From: Opitutaceae bacterium
GTDB lineage: Bacteria > Verrucomicrobiota > Verrucomicrobiia > Opitutales > Opitutaceae
Assembly: GCA_003164715.1 (NCBI GenBank)
Contig: PLTZ01000061.1
Location: forward strand, 1 to 41,084
Length of the DNA stretch: 41,084 bases
Reading direction: 5' to 3'
Under the pieces are notes generated by a model that saw only the letters and a list, made by a program, of their open reading frames with translations, was not told where the DNA came from and ran no database searches. Below are positions 16,548 to 26,457 of the stretch, in pieces. Position 1 is the first letter of the stretch; every line of letters begins with the position of its first letter. A program made the translations under genes and the position numbers.

Positions 16548-18749
16548 CTAGGGCGAGCCGTGCGGGTCCTTCTCGAACCCGATCGAATCGAGTGCCTCTT
16601 GAATCTCGGGATTGGCCATGAAGAGCCTCCACCCAAGGCCGGACCTGGCGTTCTCGATCATGACCACGATCTGAGCCTGGTTCAGGCCCATCCACACGGG
16701 CTGGTACCAGTCCTCAGTCTCGTTGAAGCCGTCATGAAAGCCGTAGATGCCCCATGCCTTTGCTCCAAGATCTCGGTAGAAATGCTTGAGGGCCGCCATG
16801 GATTCCGCGGGCGTGTAAGGGAATTCGCCCAGCGAGGCGGAGCAGCAGATCGTTCCGTTGTCGGCATTCGGTTGGGGCATGCCTCCTCCGGAATTGATTC
16901 CTGCGGATAACCCCCAGCAGTCGGGGCCGTATCCCTTGAAATGCTGCGGATTGTCCGTGCAGTACGCACGGTTGACCAGAGCCAGATTGCGGTTGTTGCG
17001 GAAGTAATTCGTGAAGCGGTCCTTCTTTCCCCTTGGATCGAAGCCAAGGAACGAAAACTGCGTGAAGAAGAGGTTGCCGCCGGTGCCCTCGCCCACGTCG
17101 AGCCGGATCCCATAGTAGTCGCGCCCATTCGCATAGTGGTCTCCTAACATCGTGTGGCTCCAGCCCCGGCGGTACTCAACGGCCAGGTCTGACTGGCCGG
17201 CCCAGCCGGAGTAGTAGAGGCTGGAGGGCACCGGATGCGTGGGGGAGGCTATCGCCAGCAGGTACACGATCATCGTTTCATTCCAGCCGACGAGCGGGTG
17301 CCCGATATACCAGCCATGGTCGGGCGACCAGTGCCAATAGAGGAAGTCACTTGTGGCGTCCCTCCGGTACCAGCTCCACTCCACGCCCTGCCAAAGCTGT
17401 GTAATCGTGTCCCGGATCTCCTTCTCCTCGGGGACATCCCGGTCGAAATAGCTGCGCGCGCAGAGCAGGCCCTGCATGAGAAAGGCCGTCTCTACCAGGT
17501 CTCCGCCGTCGTCGTATCGCCCGAAAAACGGCCAGACCCTGCCCGTGCGACCGTCCAAGAAGTGCGGCCACACCCCATGGAACCGGTCCGCCGACTTGAG
17601 GAAGTGCGCGATTTTGAGAATACGCGCGCCGCATTCGGCCCGGGTGATGAAGCCCCGCTCAGCGCCGACCAGGATAGCCATGGTCCCGAAACCCGAGGCC
17701 CCGAGGGCGACGAGGTTCGGATCTCCGGGCGTAACTTCCAGGGCCATGCCCGCGTTTGGGTGCCCGTGCTCCCAGTAGTACCTGAAGCAGCCCTCCTGGG
17801 CCATCGTCAGCAGCTCGTCGTCCGTGAAGGCCCGGGTCCGTCCGGAGACGGGCGCCGACAGCCCCGACTCGGTGCCGCCTACCGCCTCGGCGCTCACCTT
17901 GTAGTATGCCGTGCGGGGCGGTTCGCCGACAAAGTCGCAGTAGCGGTTGAGATCGCCCCTCTGAACCCCAACGGGCTCGTAGGCGACGCCGTCCCAGGAC
18001 CTGTAGACCCTGTAGCGAAGCACGCTGCCGTCCCGGTCCGCGTCCCAGGTAATGTCGAAATGGCGCTCGCCCGCGGTAAGTGACAACGACGTGGGGACAG
18101 CCGGCTGCGTGGCGGGTTTCGGGTGCGCCCAACCGACCTGCACGTCGTCGACGTACAGCGTGTGCCGCTTCAGGTCGTCAAGGCCCTGCTCAAAGACAAC
18201 GAGCGAAAGCTTGTTAAGCGCAAAGGAGTTGTCGTCCGTGCCCCGATAGATCGTCCGGAACGCGGGCAGCGGAAGTTCAAGCCTGACCCACTGGCCTGCG
18301 GGGAGCGCCCCGTGCCCCGACAGCAGGTTAATCGAGGTTGTGCCGGCTTTGCGTTGGTCCTCGAGATGTATCCAAGGCGCTTCGTCGGGCGTGAGGCCGG
18401 TGCCCGACAGGCACCACAGGGTCAGTGTGTCGCCGTCAAAATCTTCATTAACTCCGTACTGCCTGCGAGCCTTGAGCACGGCCTGCCAGTCTCCGCCCGT
18501 AATGGACCTCCACGTCAGCCTGAGGCTGTTCGGCGGCGCGACAGAATGGGCCGGATCGAGCGGAATGCGCCCGTCCAAAAGCTCAAGCGAGCTGGGAGCA
18601 GTCGCGGTCCCCTCGCTCCCGAAGTAGCTCGAAGCTGCGGCGCTCTGGTCGAACACGACGTGCCGGTCATAGGCCGCGCTTACGGTTCCGCGCTCTGCGG
18701 CCGCGAGGGTGCTGCTTGAAAGAAGCATGGCGATCAGGCTTGCGCGCAT
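16548..18749 (-). CDS. Secreted GH144-like endo-beta-1,2-glucanase (PF10091 glycoamylase fold)
   Basis: A 733-residue exported enzyme. The ATG at 18749 starts a signal peptide (MRASLIAMLLSSSTLAAAERG); an upstream in-frame start adds 41 residues that overlap the operator and is unlikely. An N-terminal beta-sandwich (about 20-190) and a fibronectin-III-like domain (about 195-300) precede the (alpha/alpha)6 catalytic domain (about 305-725). Catalytic-domain hallmarks are CFRYYWEHGHPNAGMA, GASGFGTMAILVGAERG, VGWNETMIVYLLAIASPTHP, GGNLFFTQFSFLGFDP and CWGLSAG. These fit GH144, whose characterised members are endo-beta-1,2-glucanases that yield sophoro-oligosaccharides. The neighbouring GH3, GH94, LacI and ABC genes support that activity. 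Older annotation calls this family 'glucoamylase', which would mislead. Transcription runs leftward from a region with operator A. Confidence 0.88.
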   Translation of the reverse strand: MRASLIAMLLSSSTLAAAERGTVSAAYDRHVVFDQSAAASSYFGSEGTATAPSSLELLDGRIPLDPAHSVAPPNSLRLTWRSITGGDWQAVLKARRQYGVNEDFDGDTLTLWCLSGTGLTPDEAPWIHLEDQRKAGTTSINLLSGHGALPAGQWVRLELPLPAFRTIYRGTDDNSFALNKLSLVVFEQGLDDLKRHTLYVDDVQVGWAHPKPATQPAVPTSLSLTAGERHFDITWDADRDGSVLRYRVYRSWDGVAYEPVGVQRGDLNRYCDFVGEPPRTAYYKVSAEAVGGTESGLSAPVSGRTRAFTDDELLTMAQEGCFRYYWEHGHPNAGMALEVTPGDPNLVALGASGFGTMAILVGAERGFITRAECGARILKIAHFLKSADRFHGVWPHFLDGRTGRVWPFFGRYDDGGDLVETAFLMQGLLCARSYFDRDVPEEKEIRDTITQLWQGVEWSWYRRDATSDFLYWHWSPDHGWYIGHPLVGWNETMIVYLLAIASPTHPVPSSLYYSGWAGQSDLAVEYRRGWSHTMLGDHYANGRDYYGIRLDVGEGTGGNLFFTQFSFLGFDPRGKKDRFTNYFRNNRNLALVNRAYCTDNPQHFKGYGPDCWGLSAGINSGGGMPQPNADNGTICCSASLGEFPYTPAESMAALKHFYRDLGAKAWGIYGFHDGFNETEDWYQPVWMGLNQAQIVVMIENARSGLGWRLFMANPEIQEALDSIGFEKDPHGSP

Positions 18750-18802
18750 CGAGGGGTGGGGCGGCGGGATCCAAGAACCGGCGAACTTCTTTTTGGTTGC
18801 AA

Positions 18803-18816
18803 TGCAAATGTTGTCA
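18803..18816 (+). promoter_or_regulatory. LacI-like operator, copy A (GH144/GH3 divergent region)
   Basis: TGCAAATGTTGTCA, identical to copy E. It lies 54-67 bp upstream of the GH144 start (leftward) and 131-144 bp upstream of the GH3 start (rightward), so one bound repressor could control both. Read leftward, it overlaps a TTGACA that could be a -35 element. Confidence 0.75.
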
Positions 18817-18946
18817 AAGGGAGACTTTGGGAGGCGGATCCACTCCTCAGGGGGCCGGTTGATGGTTGGCACGCCGCCTTGCGAGTGTGTCGGCCGTTGC
18901 TATGGCTCCCGGGCCGTTCTCTCCTGCCGATTTGAGCTGAATCGAT

Positions 18947-21256
18947 ATGAAACACCACCGAATCCGCCCCTCGTCCTTCCTCATTGGCACGCTTCTCGTC
19001 GGCGCGGCCCTGTTGTGCGAGCCTTCTGTCAGCGGCGACGAACCGGTATCAGCCGGCGTGGACGCCCGAGTTGACGCGCTGCTTGGCCAAATGTCGCTTG
19101 AAGAGAAGGCGGGCCAGCTCAACCAGCTTTCGGCGGGCTCGCTCACCGGGCCGGCGAGGATCGTTACCAACGGGGATGAGCTTATCAGGGAGGGGCGAGT
19201 TGGCAGCCTCTTCAATGCGGTGACGGCCCGCGAAACCAACGACTACCAACGAATGGCGATCGAGGGATCCCGGCTCCACATACCCATGCTGTTCGGTTTC
19301 GACGTGATCCACGGCTTCCGCACGGTCTTCCCGATTCCCCTGGGCCTGTCCGCGAGCTGGGACCCCGACCTGGTGGAGCAGACGGCGCGAAGGGCCGCGG
19401 TCGAGGCGTCCAGCCAGGGAATTCGGTGGACCTTCTCACCGATGGTCGACATCGCCCGCGACCCGCGCTGGGGGCGGATCGCCGAGGGCGCCGGAGAGGA
19501 TCCTTTTCTGGGCGCCGCTTTCGCGCGGGCCTACGTGCGGGGCTACCAGGGGGCGCGGCTTGACGATCCGTCCTCGATCATCGCGTGCGCGAAGCACTTT
19601 GTCGGCTACGGCGCGGCGGAGGGCGGCCGCGACTACAATACGACCGAGATTTCCGAGCGCACCCTCAGGGACGTCTATCTTCCCCCTTTCCACGCGGCGG
19701 TCGACGCGGGCACGGGAACGCTGATGTCGGCCTTCAACTCGCTGGATGGCGTACCCTCGAGCGCCAATGCCTTCACGCTCACGCAGGTGCTAAAGACCGA
19801 GTGGGGTTTCCGGGGCATGGTCGTGAGCGATTGGACCTCGATCCGCGAGATCATGCTCCATGGCATTGCCAACGACGAGGCGACGGCGGCGCGCAGGAGC
19901 TTTCTTGCGGGGGTCGACATGGATATGCAGAGCAACCTCTATCTGCCGTTCCTTCCGGATCTCGTCCGTTCGGGCCTGGTGCCGGTCGGGCGTCTCGACG
20001 ACGCGGTTCGCAGGGTTCTGCGCCTCAAGGTTTCCCTCGGCCTGATGGAGCGCCCCTACGTCGATGTTCCCGCGAATTCAAACCCGGCCGACGCCCCTGA
20101 GAGCCGGGCGCTCGCCCTTCGTGCGGCGGAGGAGTCCATCGTGCTTCTTGAGAATCGGAAGGTAGGGAAGGCGCCCCTGCTGCCGCTTTCGCGCGCCCGC
20201 GGGCTCAAGCTCGCCCTAATAGGGCCTTTGGCGGACGGCGCAGAGGACATGCTCGGATCCTGGTCGGGCCGAGGAGAATCTCGCGATGTCGTGACGCTGC
20301 GCCGGGCGCTCTCGGAGCGCGCCAAGCGCGACGGAGCGCAGTTGTCCTTAGCCCGGGGCACCGATGTGTCCGGCAATTCGGACGCGGGCTTTGCGGAGGC
20401 GGTGGCGTCAGCCAAGGGCGCCGATGTCGTGATCCTCGCCCTGGGCGAAAGCGGCAAGAGTTCGGGCGAGGCTTCGGCCCGGTCCCGGCTGGACCTCCCC
20501 GGCAACCAGCAAAGGCTGCTCGAAACGATTATGGGGACGGGGAAGCCCGTCGTCCTGATCGTCTTCAGCGGGCGACCCCTGGCCCTGACGTGGGCGTCCG
20601 AGCATGTCCCCGCGATGCTCATGGCGTGGTTCCCCGGGATTGAGGCCGGCCCGGCGCTTGTCGGAACCTTGTTCGGCGATGCGGATCCCTCTGGGCGCCT
20701 CACCGTCTCGGTCCCACGTTCGGTGGGCCAGGTGCCGATCTATTACAACTGCCTGAACACAGGCCGCCCCAGGGTCGATCCCATCGGGCTCGGGTCGACC
20801 AAGGCGGACCCCTACTATGTGACCGGCTACCTCGACGAGACGAACACCCCCCTTTATCCCTTCGGGCACGGATTGACCTACACCACGTTCTCCTACTCCC
20901 CGGTCCGTGTAGGCGCGGCGGAGATTAGCGCGGCGGCGCTTAACGGCGGGCAGGCTGCGTTGACAGTGAGCGCGGAAATCAAGAACACCGGCGCGCGTGA
21001 GGGCACCGAGACCGCACAGCTCTATATCCGCCTTCGCGGGACGAGCGTCGCCAGGCCCGTCAGGGAGCTAAAGGGGTTCCAGCGGGTGCGCCTGGCCCCG
21101 GGAGAGAGCCGGCGCGTCGAATTCAAGCTGGGCCGGGATGAACTGTCGTTCTGGAACGTGAATATGAACGATGTCGTGGAGCCCGGATCACTGTATGTAT
21201 GGGTTGCGCCGGACTGCGAGCACGGGCAGGCCGCGAAGGTCGAGATCGTACAATAG
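18947..21256 (+). CDS. bglX: GH3 beta-glucosidase (BglX-like, exported)
   Basis: A 769-residue enzyme, close to the length of Escherichia coli BglX. The signal peptide spans about 1-30. The GH3 N-terminal barrel shows EDPFLGAAFARAYVRGYQG, KHFVGYGAAEGGRDYN and the nucleophile D295 in VVSDWTS. The GH3 C-terminal domain (about 395-620) and a C-terminal fibronectin-III-like domain (LYPFGHGLTYTTFSY onward) follow. It should release glucose from the non-reducing ends of beta-gluco-oligosaccharides in the periplasm. In this locus the natural substrates would be sophorose and longer beta-1,2-linked oligomers, as for the GH3 partner (lin1840) in Listeria innocua. It diverges from the GH144 gene and shares operator A. 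Confidence 0.93.
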   Translation: MKHHRIRPSSFLIGTLLVGAALLCEPSVSGDEPVSAGVDARVDALLGQMSLEEKAGQLNQLSAGSLTGPARIVTNGDELIREGRVGSLFNAVTARETNDYQRMAIEGSRLHIPMLFGFDVIHGFRTVFPIPLGLSASWDPDLVEQTARRAAVEASSQGIRWTFSPMVDIARDPRWGRIAEGAGEDPFLGAAFARAYVRGYQGARLDDPSSIIACAKHFVGYGAAEGGRDYNTTEISERTLRDVYLPPFHAAVDAGTGTLMSAFNSLDGVPSSANAFTLTQVLKTEWGFRGMVVSDWTSIREIMLHGIANDEATAARRSFLAGVDMDMQSNLYLPFLPDLVRSGLVPVGRLDDAVRRVLRLKVSLGLMERPYVDVPANSNPADAPESRALALRAAEESIVLLENRKVGKAPLLPLSRARGLKLALIGPLADGAEDMLGSWSGRGESRDVVTLRRALSERAKRDGAQLSLARGTDVSGNSDAGFAEAVASAKGADVVILALGESGKSSGEASARSRLDLPGNQQRLLETIMGTGKPVVLIVFSGRPLALTWASEHVPAMLMAWFPGIEAGPALVGTLFGDADPSGRLTVSVPRSVGQVPIYYNCLNTGRPRVDPIGLGSTKADPYYVTGYLDETNTPLYPFGHGLTYTTFSYSPVRVGAAEISAAALNGGQAALTVSAEIKNTGAREGTETAQLYIRLRGTSVARPVRELKGFQRVRLAPGESRRVEFKLGRDELSFWNVNMNDVVEPGSLYVWVAPDCEHGQAAKVEIVQ

Positions 21257-21278
21257 GCCCGACCGCGGGAGCCGGGCC
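21256..21278. terminator. Possible shared hairpin between convergent genes
   Basis: GGCCCG at 21256-21261 pairs with CGGGCC at 21273-21278, around an 11-base loop in the 27-bp gap between the convergent GH3 and GH94 stops. There is no T-run on either side, so its strength as a terminator is doubtful. Confidence 0.3.
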
Positions 21279-21283
21279 CCGGG

Positions 21284-24200
21284 TCAAAGGTCGACGAGGA
21301 TGACGTTGTCCTTGGGCGACAGGAGCGCCTTCAGAACGTCCTCCCTAAAGCACAAGCCGCCCGCTCGGTAGGGGTTCGCCTCGCGCCGCCCGCCCGTGAG
21401 ACTCGTCCCATTCACGCTCACCGCGTTCGGAGCAAAGCATCCCTTCTTCACCCTGTAGCGCAGCTCCACCGGGCGCCCGCAAAGGGTCGCGCGCGCGACA
21501 AGCCCGTCGAGCGTGGCCGGCAGCACGGGATCGAAGACGATCTCGCCGAATGATTCGCGCAGCCCAAGCAAGCACGCCCGCACCTTGTGCACGAATATCC
21601 CCGGACCGCTCGAATAGAGCCTCCAGCCCCCGCGAACCCGGACTGTGCCCGATTTGACCTCCGGCCAACGGAGTTCTGCTTCATAGCGGTCGGCGAAGTC
21701 CGCGTCGGAGCTCGAGAAGTAGACGTTGCTCTGCCGGGGCGCCGCCCTTCCGACGACCTTGGCGAGCGCCACCGGGTTCACGACCTGGAGGGCCGTCCAA
21801 AGCCTGTCCGCCTCGCCGACCTTCGCCATGGCCTCCGCATAGCGCAGATGGGCGTGCACATACTGAAGCCCGATCTCCCGGCCCACATTGGCCGCCGTCT
21901 CCGCCCGCTTAAAGAGGTGCTCGCACCCGCCAAGGTATTTTGCGGGCTCGCTCATCAGGCGAACGCCGTCCGGGCAAAGGAGCTCCGTGTGCACGAGGGC
22001 CATGTGCCGCGACGCCTCCTCGGCTGTGAAGAGCTCAGCCAGCACCGCCCGCGTCATGGGAAGGAGGCGATAGCGGATGCCCGTCACGGTGTCGGAAGGA
22101 TGAAGCAGCGGGCGGGTGGATCCATCGGGGTTCGTGATGAGGAACCCGGCGACGACCGAGCCCGGCATGAGCCGCTCCGAGAAATCAACCCGCATGCGCG
22201 CGAGCAGTGCGTCGATCCGCGCTCCGCGCTCGCGTTCGCCGACCCTCTGCAAAACGCATGAGAGCTGGCGGAATGTGTGAAACGCCAGAGCGACAGTCCA
22301 GCTGCTGATCATGCGCGTGCGCATCGCCGGATCCGCGGGCTGCAGCGTGTCGTCCCAGTCTCCGTCTCCGTAGTTGATCAGGGCGGTGTTGGGCACAAAC
22401 CGCGCCTCGCATTGCCCTATGACCCTGTCGCAGTGCTGGAGCAGCGTCTCGGCGGGGCCGACCCTGATGTGCTCTTGTGGATCCGTGTAGCCGGTGCGCC
22501 AGCGCAGGAATTCAAGGTCGTTGCTCGCCTCCAGATAGTCGCACAGTGCCTTGACGGGCCAAAGGCACACATCCCCGTGGCTCTCGGCCTGCAGGATGGA
22601 CTGGTAGGGCGGGTGCATGAACCACTGCGGCCATGCGCCATCGGCGCTGAATTGCTGCGCGAACACGACCTCGAGCGTGCGACGGACAAGGGGCAATTCG
22701 CCTGCGGCGATAAGCCACTCGACCGATCCCTGGCAGACGTCTCGCACGCCCCACGCCGCTCCTCCCTGCTGCTCCAAGCCGTGGGGCGCGGAAAAGTGGA
22801 TCGCCGCGTTGTGGACGAACCAGGGGAGGATTTCGTCGACCCTGGAGACGGCGGCCTCGGCGTCATTGCCGTTGCCCTGAATGGCCGGAGCGGGAAGCGC
22901 GAGGCGCACTGGCGGGGGCGGCGGTGCAGACGGTTTGGGCCCATGGGTCCATTCCTTTCTGGCCGCCTGCACCTCCGCCTGGAGCGAATCCGTTCCGTTG
23001 TGGGCGCCGCAGAGGATCACACCCATTCGGCTCGCCTTGCCGGATTGCAGAACCAAGCAGGGCTGGCCGCGGGAGTGACCGTCCTTGAAGAGCAGGCCGT
23101 CGTCTCCGATCTGGATGTTCCCGTCGGCATGGACCGCGGCAATGGCAAAGCATGTCTCCGGTGAGAGGCCAGCCGCGACGCTGCCCACACCGAGCCGACA
23201 CTCCGCCCAGCACTCGTCCCTGTGGATGCGAATCTCGGCGGGATGATCAAACTCGTTTGTGTCGAGCGCCAGTGTGTGCGTCACCAAGAACTCCTCAAGC
23301 ACGGCCCCTTCCCGCACGTGAAGTTCCAGGAAAGCGCAAGAACGCTCACTCGAGCACCAGACCCGCGCCTCGATGACCTCGGCGCCAAGCCGGTACGTCC
23401 AGCGTGCGTCCCCGGTCGTCATTGCAAAGGCGGATGGCAGACCCAACTGGTGCCAGGTGCCGCTGCGCCGTAGGAAGACGCGCTGGCCCGAGGCCCGCCC
23501 TATGCCAAGCGCGCTCCGAAGAACGGGCAATAGGCGCGCGAATGTCGGATTACCGAGATAGGCCTGCGCGGAAAAGATACCGGCCGCATAACATGTCGTG
23601 CCGAACTGCTCAGGGTCGACCCAGCGCCAAGTGCCGCTGCGCAGGATGTGCCCGTGCGGGCGCGCAACCATGGCCTCCTTGTCTCGGGCTACGACGTGCG
23701 CGGAGTTTTCACTGAAGAATGCCTGAAGGCTGCCGTCGGCGCCGAATTCCTCGTGGCGGCGCTCCCCGGGGAACCATTCCGACCAGTCTCTCTGCCGCGG
23801 CCGGTCCCCGTGGAGCCAAGGCGCTGCCACGAACAGGGACGGCGCGGCAGCCTTGCCCTGAGCCGGCGAGGTCCCGGGTGCCCAGGCCACCTGGGCCCAG
23901 GCCGCGGGCAGCACCCCGCGCAGGAGCTCGAGGTCCGACGGGGACGAAGCCGCGCGGTGGTCGGGAACGAAGCGCGCCACGAAGGTCAACTCGGCTGCTC
24001 CGCCAGGCTCGAGGACGACGGGTCTGCTCTGCAGCCCCGCCATGGCCGCCTCGTATTGAAGCCTCTTGGAAGGAAGGCTCTTGGCGCGCACCGCCTCGGG
24101 TTCGCACGCGAGGCGGTGGCCCGTCCCAAAGAACTGAGTCCCGTCCGTGCAGTACGCGGCCGCTCCGTTCACGCATGCGATGGAGAGCCAGGGATGGCGG

Positions 24201-24820
24201 CCGCCGGCCATCGGCAGGTTCTGGCGCGCGAGGATTGCCCATCCGAACCGCGCATCGCTGACCGGCAGGAGGTCAATGTACTGGGACAGGAACGCCTCGC
24301 TGTTTCGCACCGCCCCCTCATCGCCCAGTCCCAAGTCCTGCGCCAGCAGGACGTCGGCCTCCACGCGGCTCCCGGAATCGTTCTTGAGGTGAACGTGCCA
24401 GGCCCATGCAGCCAGGTCCGCGTGCACGGTGAGGGTCACGCGGTTGCTGATGCCCCACGCCGCGGCTCCGGACCATCCGATCGAGCGCGGGCCAAGCCTG
24501 CGGCAGGAGACGCTTGGACCGACAAGGGGAGTCCAGCCCGAGGGACCGCCTGCGGGGCGCCATCTCAGAATCAGCCTGAAGAATCCGTCTTCGGCCGGCC
24601 CCGGGAGCGACTGGCTGATGAGCGTCCCTCCGTGCCGAATCGCGAACAAAGCGCCGGCATCAGTGATGTGCGCGGCGAGCCCGGATGCGGAAGAAAGCGT
24701 CGTCGCCGCAAATTCCGCCGCGGTTTTCGAAACCCAGAAGTCCGGGACCAGCGGCCCGGCAGCGCCGGTTGATCCTTTGCGATTGCCGATTGGGGCGTCC
24801 TTTTGGGGTGATGCTTGCAC
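21284..24820 (-). CDS. GH94 phosphorylase, probable 1,2-beta-oligoglucan phosphorylase (SOGP-like)
   Basis: An 1178-residue protein with no signal peptide, so cytoplasmic. The GTG start is the first in frame. The large N-terminal beta-rich half (about 1-640) and the (alpha/alpha)6 domain (about 660-1060) match the long GH94 type. Motifs are GGAAWGVRDVCQGSVEW and GDGDWDDTLQP; the predicted catalytic Asp is in DWDD (821-824). Short GH94 enzymes such as cellobiose phosphorylase are about 800 residues. The length and the WGVRDVCQG motif point to 1,2-beta-oligoglucan phosphorylase, which converts (beta-1,2-glucose)n plus phosphate to glucose 1-phosphate. It lacks the membrane segments of cyclic beta-1,2-glucan synthases, so it is catabolic. 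Operator C lies about 185 bp upstream. Confidence 0.85.
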   Translation of the reverse strand: MQASPQKDAPIGNRKGSTGAAGPLVPDFWVSKTAAEFAATTLSSASGLAAHITDAGALFAIRHGGTLISQSLPGPAEDGFFRLILRWRPAGGPSGWTPLVGPSVSCRRLGPRSIGWSGAAAWGISNRVTLTVHADLAAWAWHVHLKNDSGSRVEADVLLAQDLGLGDEGAVRNSEAFLSQYIDLLPVSDARFGWAILARQNLPMAGGRHPWLSIACVNGAAAYCTDGTQFFGTGHRLACEPEAVRAKSLPSKRLQYEAAMAGLQSRPVVLEPGGAAELTFVARFVPDHRAASSPSDLELLRGVLPAAWAQVAWAPGTSPAQGKAAAPSLFVAAPWLHGDRPRQRDWSEWFPGERRHEEFGADGSLQAFFSENSAHVVARDKEAMVARPHGHILRSGTWRWVDPEQFGTTCYAAGIFSAQAYLGNPTFARLLPVLRSALGIGRASGQRVFLRRSGTWHQLGLPSAFAMTTGDARWTYRLGAEVIEARVWCSSERSCAFLELHVREGAVLEEFLVTHTLALDTNEFDHPAEIRIHRDECWAECRLGVGSVAAGLSPETCFAIAAVHADGNIQIGDDGLLFKDGHSRGQPCLVLQSGKASRMGVILCGAHNGTDSLQAEVQAARKEWTHGPKPSAPPPPPVRLALPAPAIQGNGNDAEAAVSRVDEILPWFVHNAAIHFSAPHGLEQQGGAAWGVRDVCQGSVEWLIAAGELPLVRRTLEVVFAQQFSADGAWPQWFMHPPYQSILQAESHGDVCLWPVKALCDYLEASNDLEFLRWRTGYTDPQEHIRVGPAETLLQHCDRVIGQCEARFVPNTALINYGDGDWDDTLQPADPAMRTRMISSWTVALAFHTFRQLSCVLQRVGERERGARIDALLARMRVDFSERLMPGSVVAGFLITNPDGSTRPLLHPSDTVTGIRYRLLPMTRAVLAELFTAEEASRHMALVHTELLCPDGVRLMSEPAKYLGGCEHLFKRAETAANVGREIGLQYVHAHLRYAEAMAKVGEADRLWTALQVVNPVALAKVVGRAAPRQSNVYFSSSDADFADRYEAELRWPEVKSGTVRVRGGWRLYSSGPGIFVHKVRACLLGLRESFGEIVFDPVLPATLDGLVARATLCGRPVELRYRVKKGCFAPNAVSVNGTSLTGGRREANPYRAGGLCFREDVLKALLSPKDNVILVDL

Positions 24821-25190
24821 GGAGCGTTGAGCTGCGGGAATCGAAGGGGATCAGCCGGCGGGGATCGGCGAAGTGTTTCTTGTCTGATGGTTGCGGGGAG
24901 CTGACCGATACAAGCGTGCGGCCCCGTCGTCGCGGAGCCGGTGATGGTGTTCTGGGGTTCCGACAGCCAGCTTTAGGCATGCCGGGAGGGACACATCTCT
25001 GGTATGACAACCTTTGCAATGCAAACATAAATGGATGCGAGGCGCCTCCGCGGCCGGTGCCGAGTGGATTTCACTAAGGCGCGGCGGCGGCCGGAAGCCG
25101 GCTTTGCGCGCGGGACGGCCGCAGGGGCCGGGTGCCCGGGCCGCCAAGTCCAGATTACCTCTATTTCCCCGAACAATCCTTAAGACTGTC
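24821..25190. other. Upstream region of the GH94 gene
   Basis: This 370-bp gap lies between lacI (stop at 25191) and the GH94 start, both leftward. It contains operator C at 25005-25018, so GH94 probably has its own promoter here rather than depending on read-through from lacI. I see no gene in the gap. Confidence 0.5.
25005..25018 (-). promoter_or_regulatory. LacI-like operator, copy C (GH94 promoter region)
   Basis: TGCAAAGGTTGTCA on the minus strand. The match to copy A extends beyond the 14 bp: 18 of 20 bases agree when TTGCAW precedes the core. It lies about 185 bp upstream of the GH94 start. Confidence 0.72.
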
Positions 25191-26270
25191 CTAGGCGCGC
25201 GTGGGAACCTGCGTCGAATCCCTGATCACAAGTGCGGCGGGAAGGTTGCTAGGCACGACCACCGGCGCGGGTCCGGCGCGGGTCACCGCCTCGACGAGGA
25301 GGCTCACCGCGCGCTCAGCCAGGTCGGCGAGCGGCTGGCGCACGGTCGTCAGGGCCGGTCGGCATACGGTTGCCCAAAGGCCGTCGTCGAAACCCACGAT
25401 CGAAATGTCGCCCGGGCAGCTCAATCCCTCGGATCGCGCAGCGTCGATCGCCCCAAACGCAATCTCGTCGTTTGCACAGCACACACCGGTCGGACGCTCG
25501 GGCGACCGAAGGAGCGCCGTCATCCCTGCGCGGCCGGTCTCGGGGCTGAATGGGCCGTCAAAAATCCATTCCGGGCGCGGCTCGGCCCCTCCGCGCTTCA
25601 AGGTTTCGAGATAACCTTCCTTTCGCTCGCACGCGTCCCGTGAGCCCGAGGGGCCCAGCAGGAGCCCAATCCTCCTGTGGCCGAGTTGGAGCAGGAGATT
25701 GGCTGCGGAGCTCGCTCCGCCTACATTGTCAATGCCGACCACCGGCGCGCCGAGAAGCGAGGGATCGACGCTTGGCGGAAGCGCGGAACGGGTCAGGACC
25801 AGCGGGCGGCGGTAGCCTTGGATCTTTTGGACATCGGATTCGGAGAGGGGCTCGGCCAGGTAAATGATTCCGGAGGAATCGAGGCCGAGGTGCTGCAGGG
25901 CCTCACGGAAATCTGTCCGGGGGGTCTTGCGCAACGTGCAGATATGGACGTCCCAGCCCCGGGTCGCCGCGGCATGGAGCGAGCCGGCTAGGAAACGGCC
26001 GTAAAATTCAGAAAAGAAAATGTTTTCATCGAGCGGCACGACGACCGTCAACGTGGCGTTTAGCCCCTGGCGCATGATCCGGGCGCCGGGATTGGGCGTG
26101 AAGCGCAGGCGGTCGGCGAGGTCCAGAATCTCCTTTCGGCGGGCCGGGCTCACAAGATGCGCCGTCTCCTGTCGGAGCGCCCTCGACACGGTGGATGGGG
26201 AAACGCCGAGGCGGGTGGCAATCTGGACTATTCCGTCCTTCGGCTTTCTTAGACCTGAATGAAAAGACAT
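25191..26270 (-). CDS. LacI-family transcriptional regulator of the glucan locus
   Basis: A 359-residue LacI/GalR regulator. The helix-turn-helix is near the N-terminus (IATRLGVSPSTVSRALRQ, about 16-33), followed by the hinge region (RFTPNPGARIMRQG) and a periplasmic-binding-protein-like effector domain with GIDNVGGASSAANLLLQLGHRRIG and NDEIAFGAIDAARSEGLSCPGDISIVGFDD. It should bind the palindromic operators listed here and be released by a sugar from the pathway, perhaps sophorose; the effector is inferred. One operator (26318-26331) lies 48-61 bp upstream of its own start, suggesting autoregulation. The recognition helix has the S-TVSRAL pattern typical of family members that read TGnAA half sites, which agrees with the operator sequence. 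Confidence 0.93.
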   Translation of the reverse strand: MSFHSGLRKPKDGIVQIATRLGVSPSTVSRALRQETAHLVSPARRKEILDLADRLRFTPNPGARIMRQGLNATLTVVVPLDENIFFSEFYGRFLAGSLHAAATRGWDVHICTLRKTPRTDFREALQHLGLDSSGIIYLAEPLSESDVQKIQGYRRPLVLTRSALPPSVDPSLLGAPVVGIDNVGGASSAANLLLQLGHRRIGLLLGPSGSRDACERKEGYLETLKRGGAEPRPEWIFDGPFSPETGRAGMTALLRSPERPTGVCCANDEIAFGAIDAARSEGLSCPGDISIVGFDDGLWATVCRPALTTVRQPLADLAERAVSLLVEAVTRAGPAPVVVPSNLPAALVIRDSTQVPTRA

Positions 26271-26317
26271 TTTGCGTTAGGAACGACAGAGGACAATGAC
26301 CAAGAATGTCAGCGGCA

Positions 26318-26331
26318 AGCAAACATTTGCA
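26318..26331 (-). promoter_or_regulatory. LacI-like operator, copy D (lacI promoter)
   Basis: TGCAAATGTTTGCT on the minus strand. The central 12 bases (GCAAATGTTTGC) form a palindrome around TG, the most symmetrical copy in the window. It is 48-61 bp upstream of the lacI start, where it could repress lacI itself. Confidence 0.75.
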
Positions 26332-26457
26332 TTAATTTGCAGAAATGGCGGTGTGCGGATTGCGTCCGGTCGGGGGCGATCGCGCCTCGCCGGGCCCGGG
26401 CGCAGCGAGCGTCCCCATCTGCACGATTTGCGTGGATTGCAGAAATTCTTGTTGCCG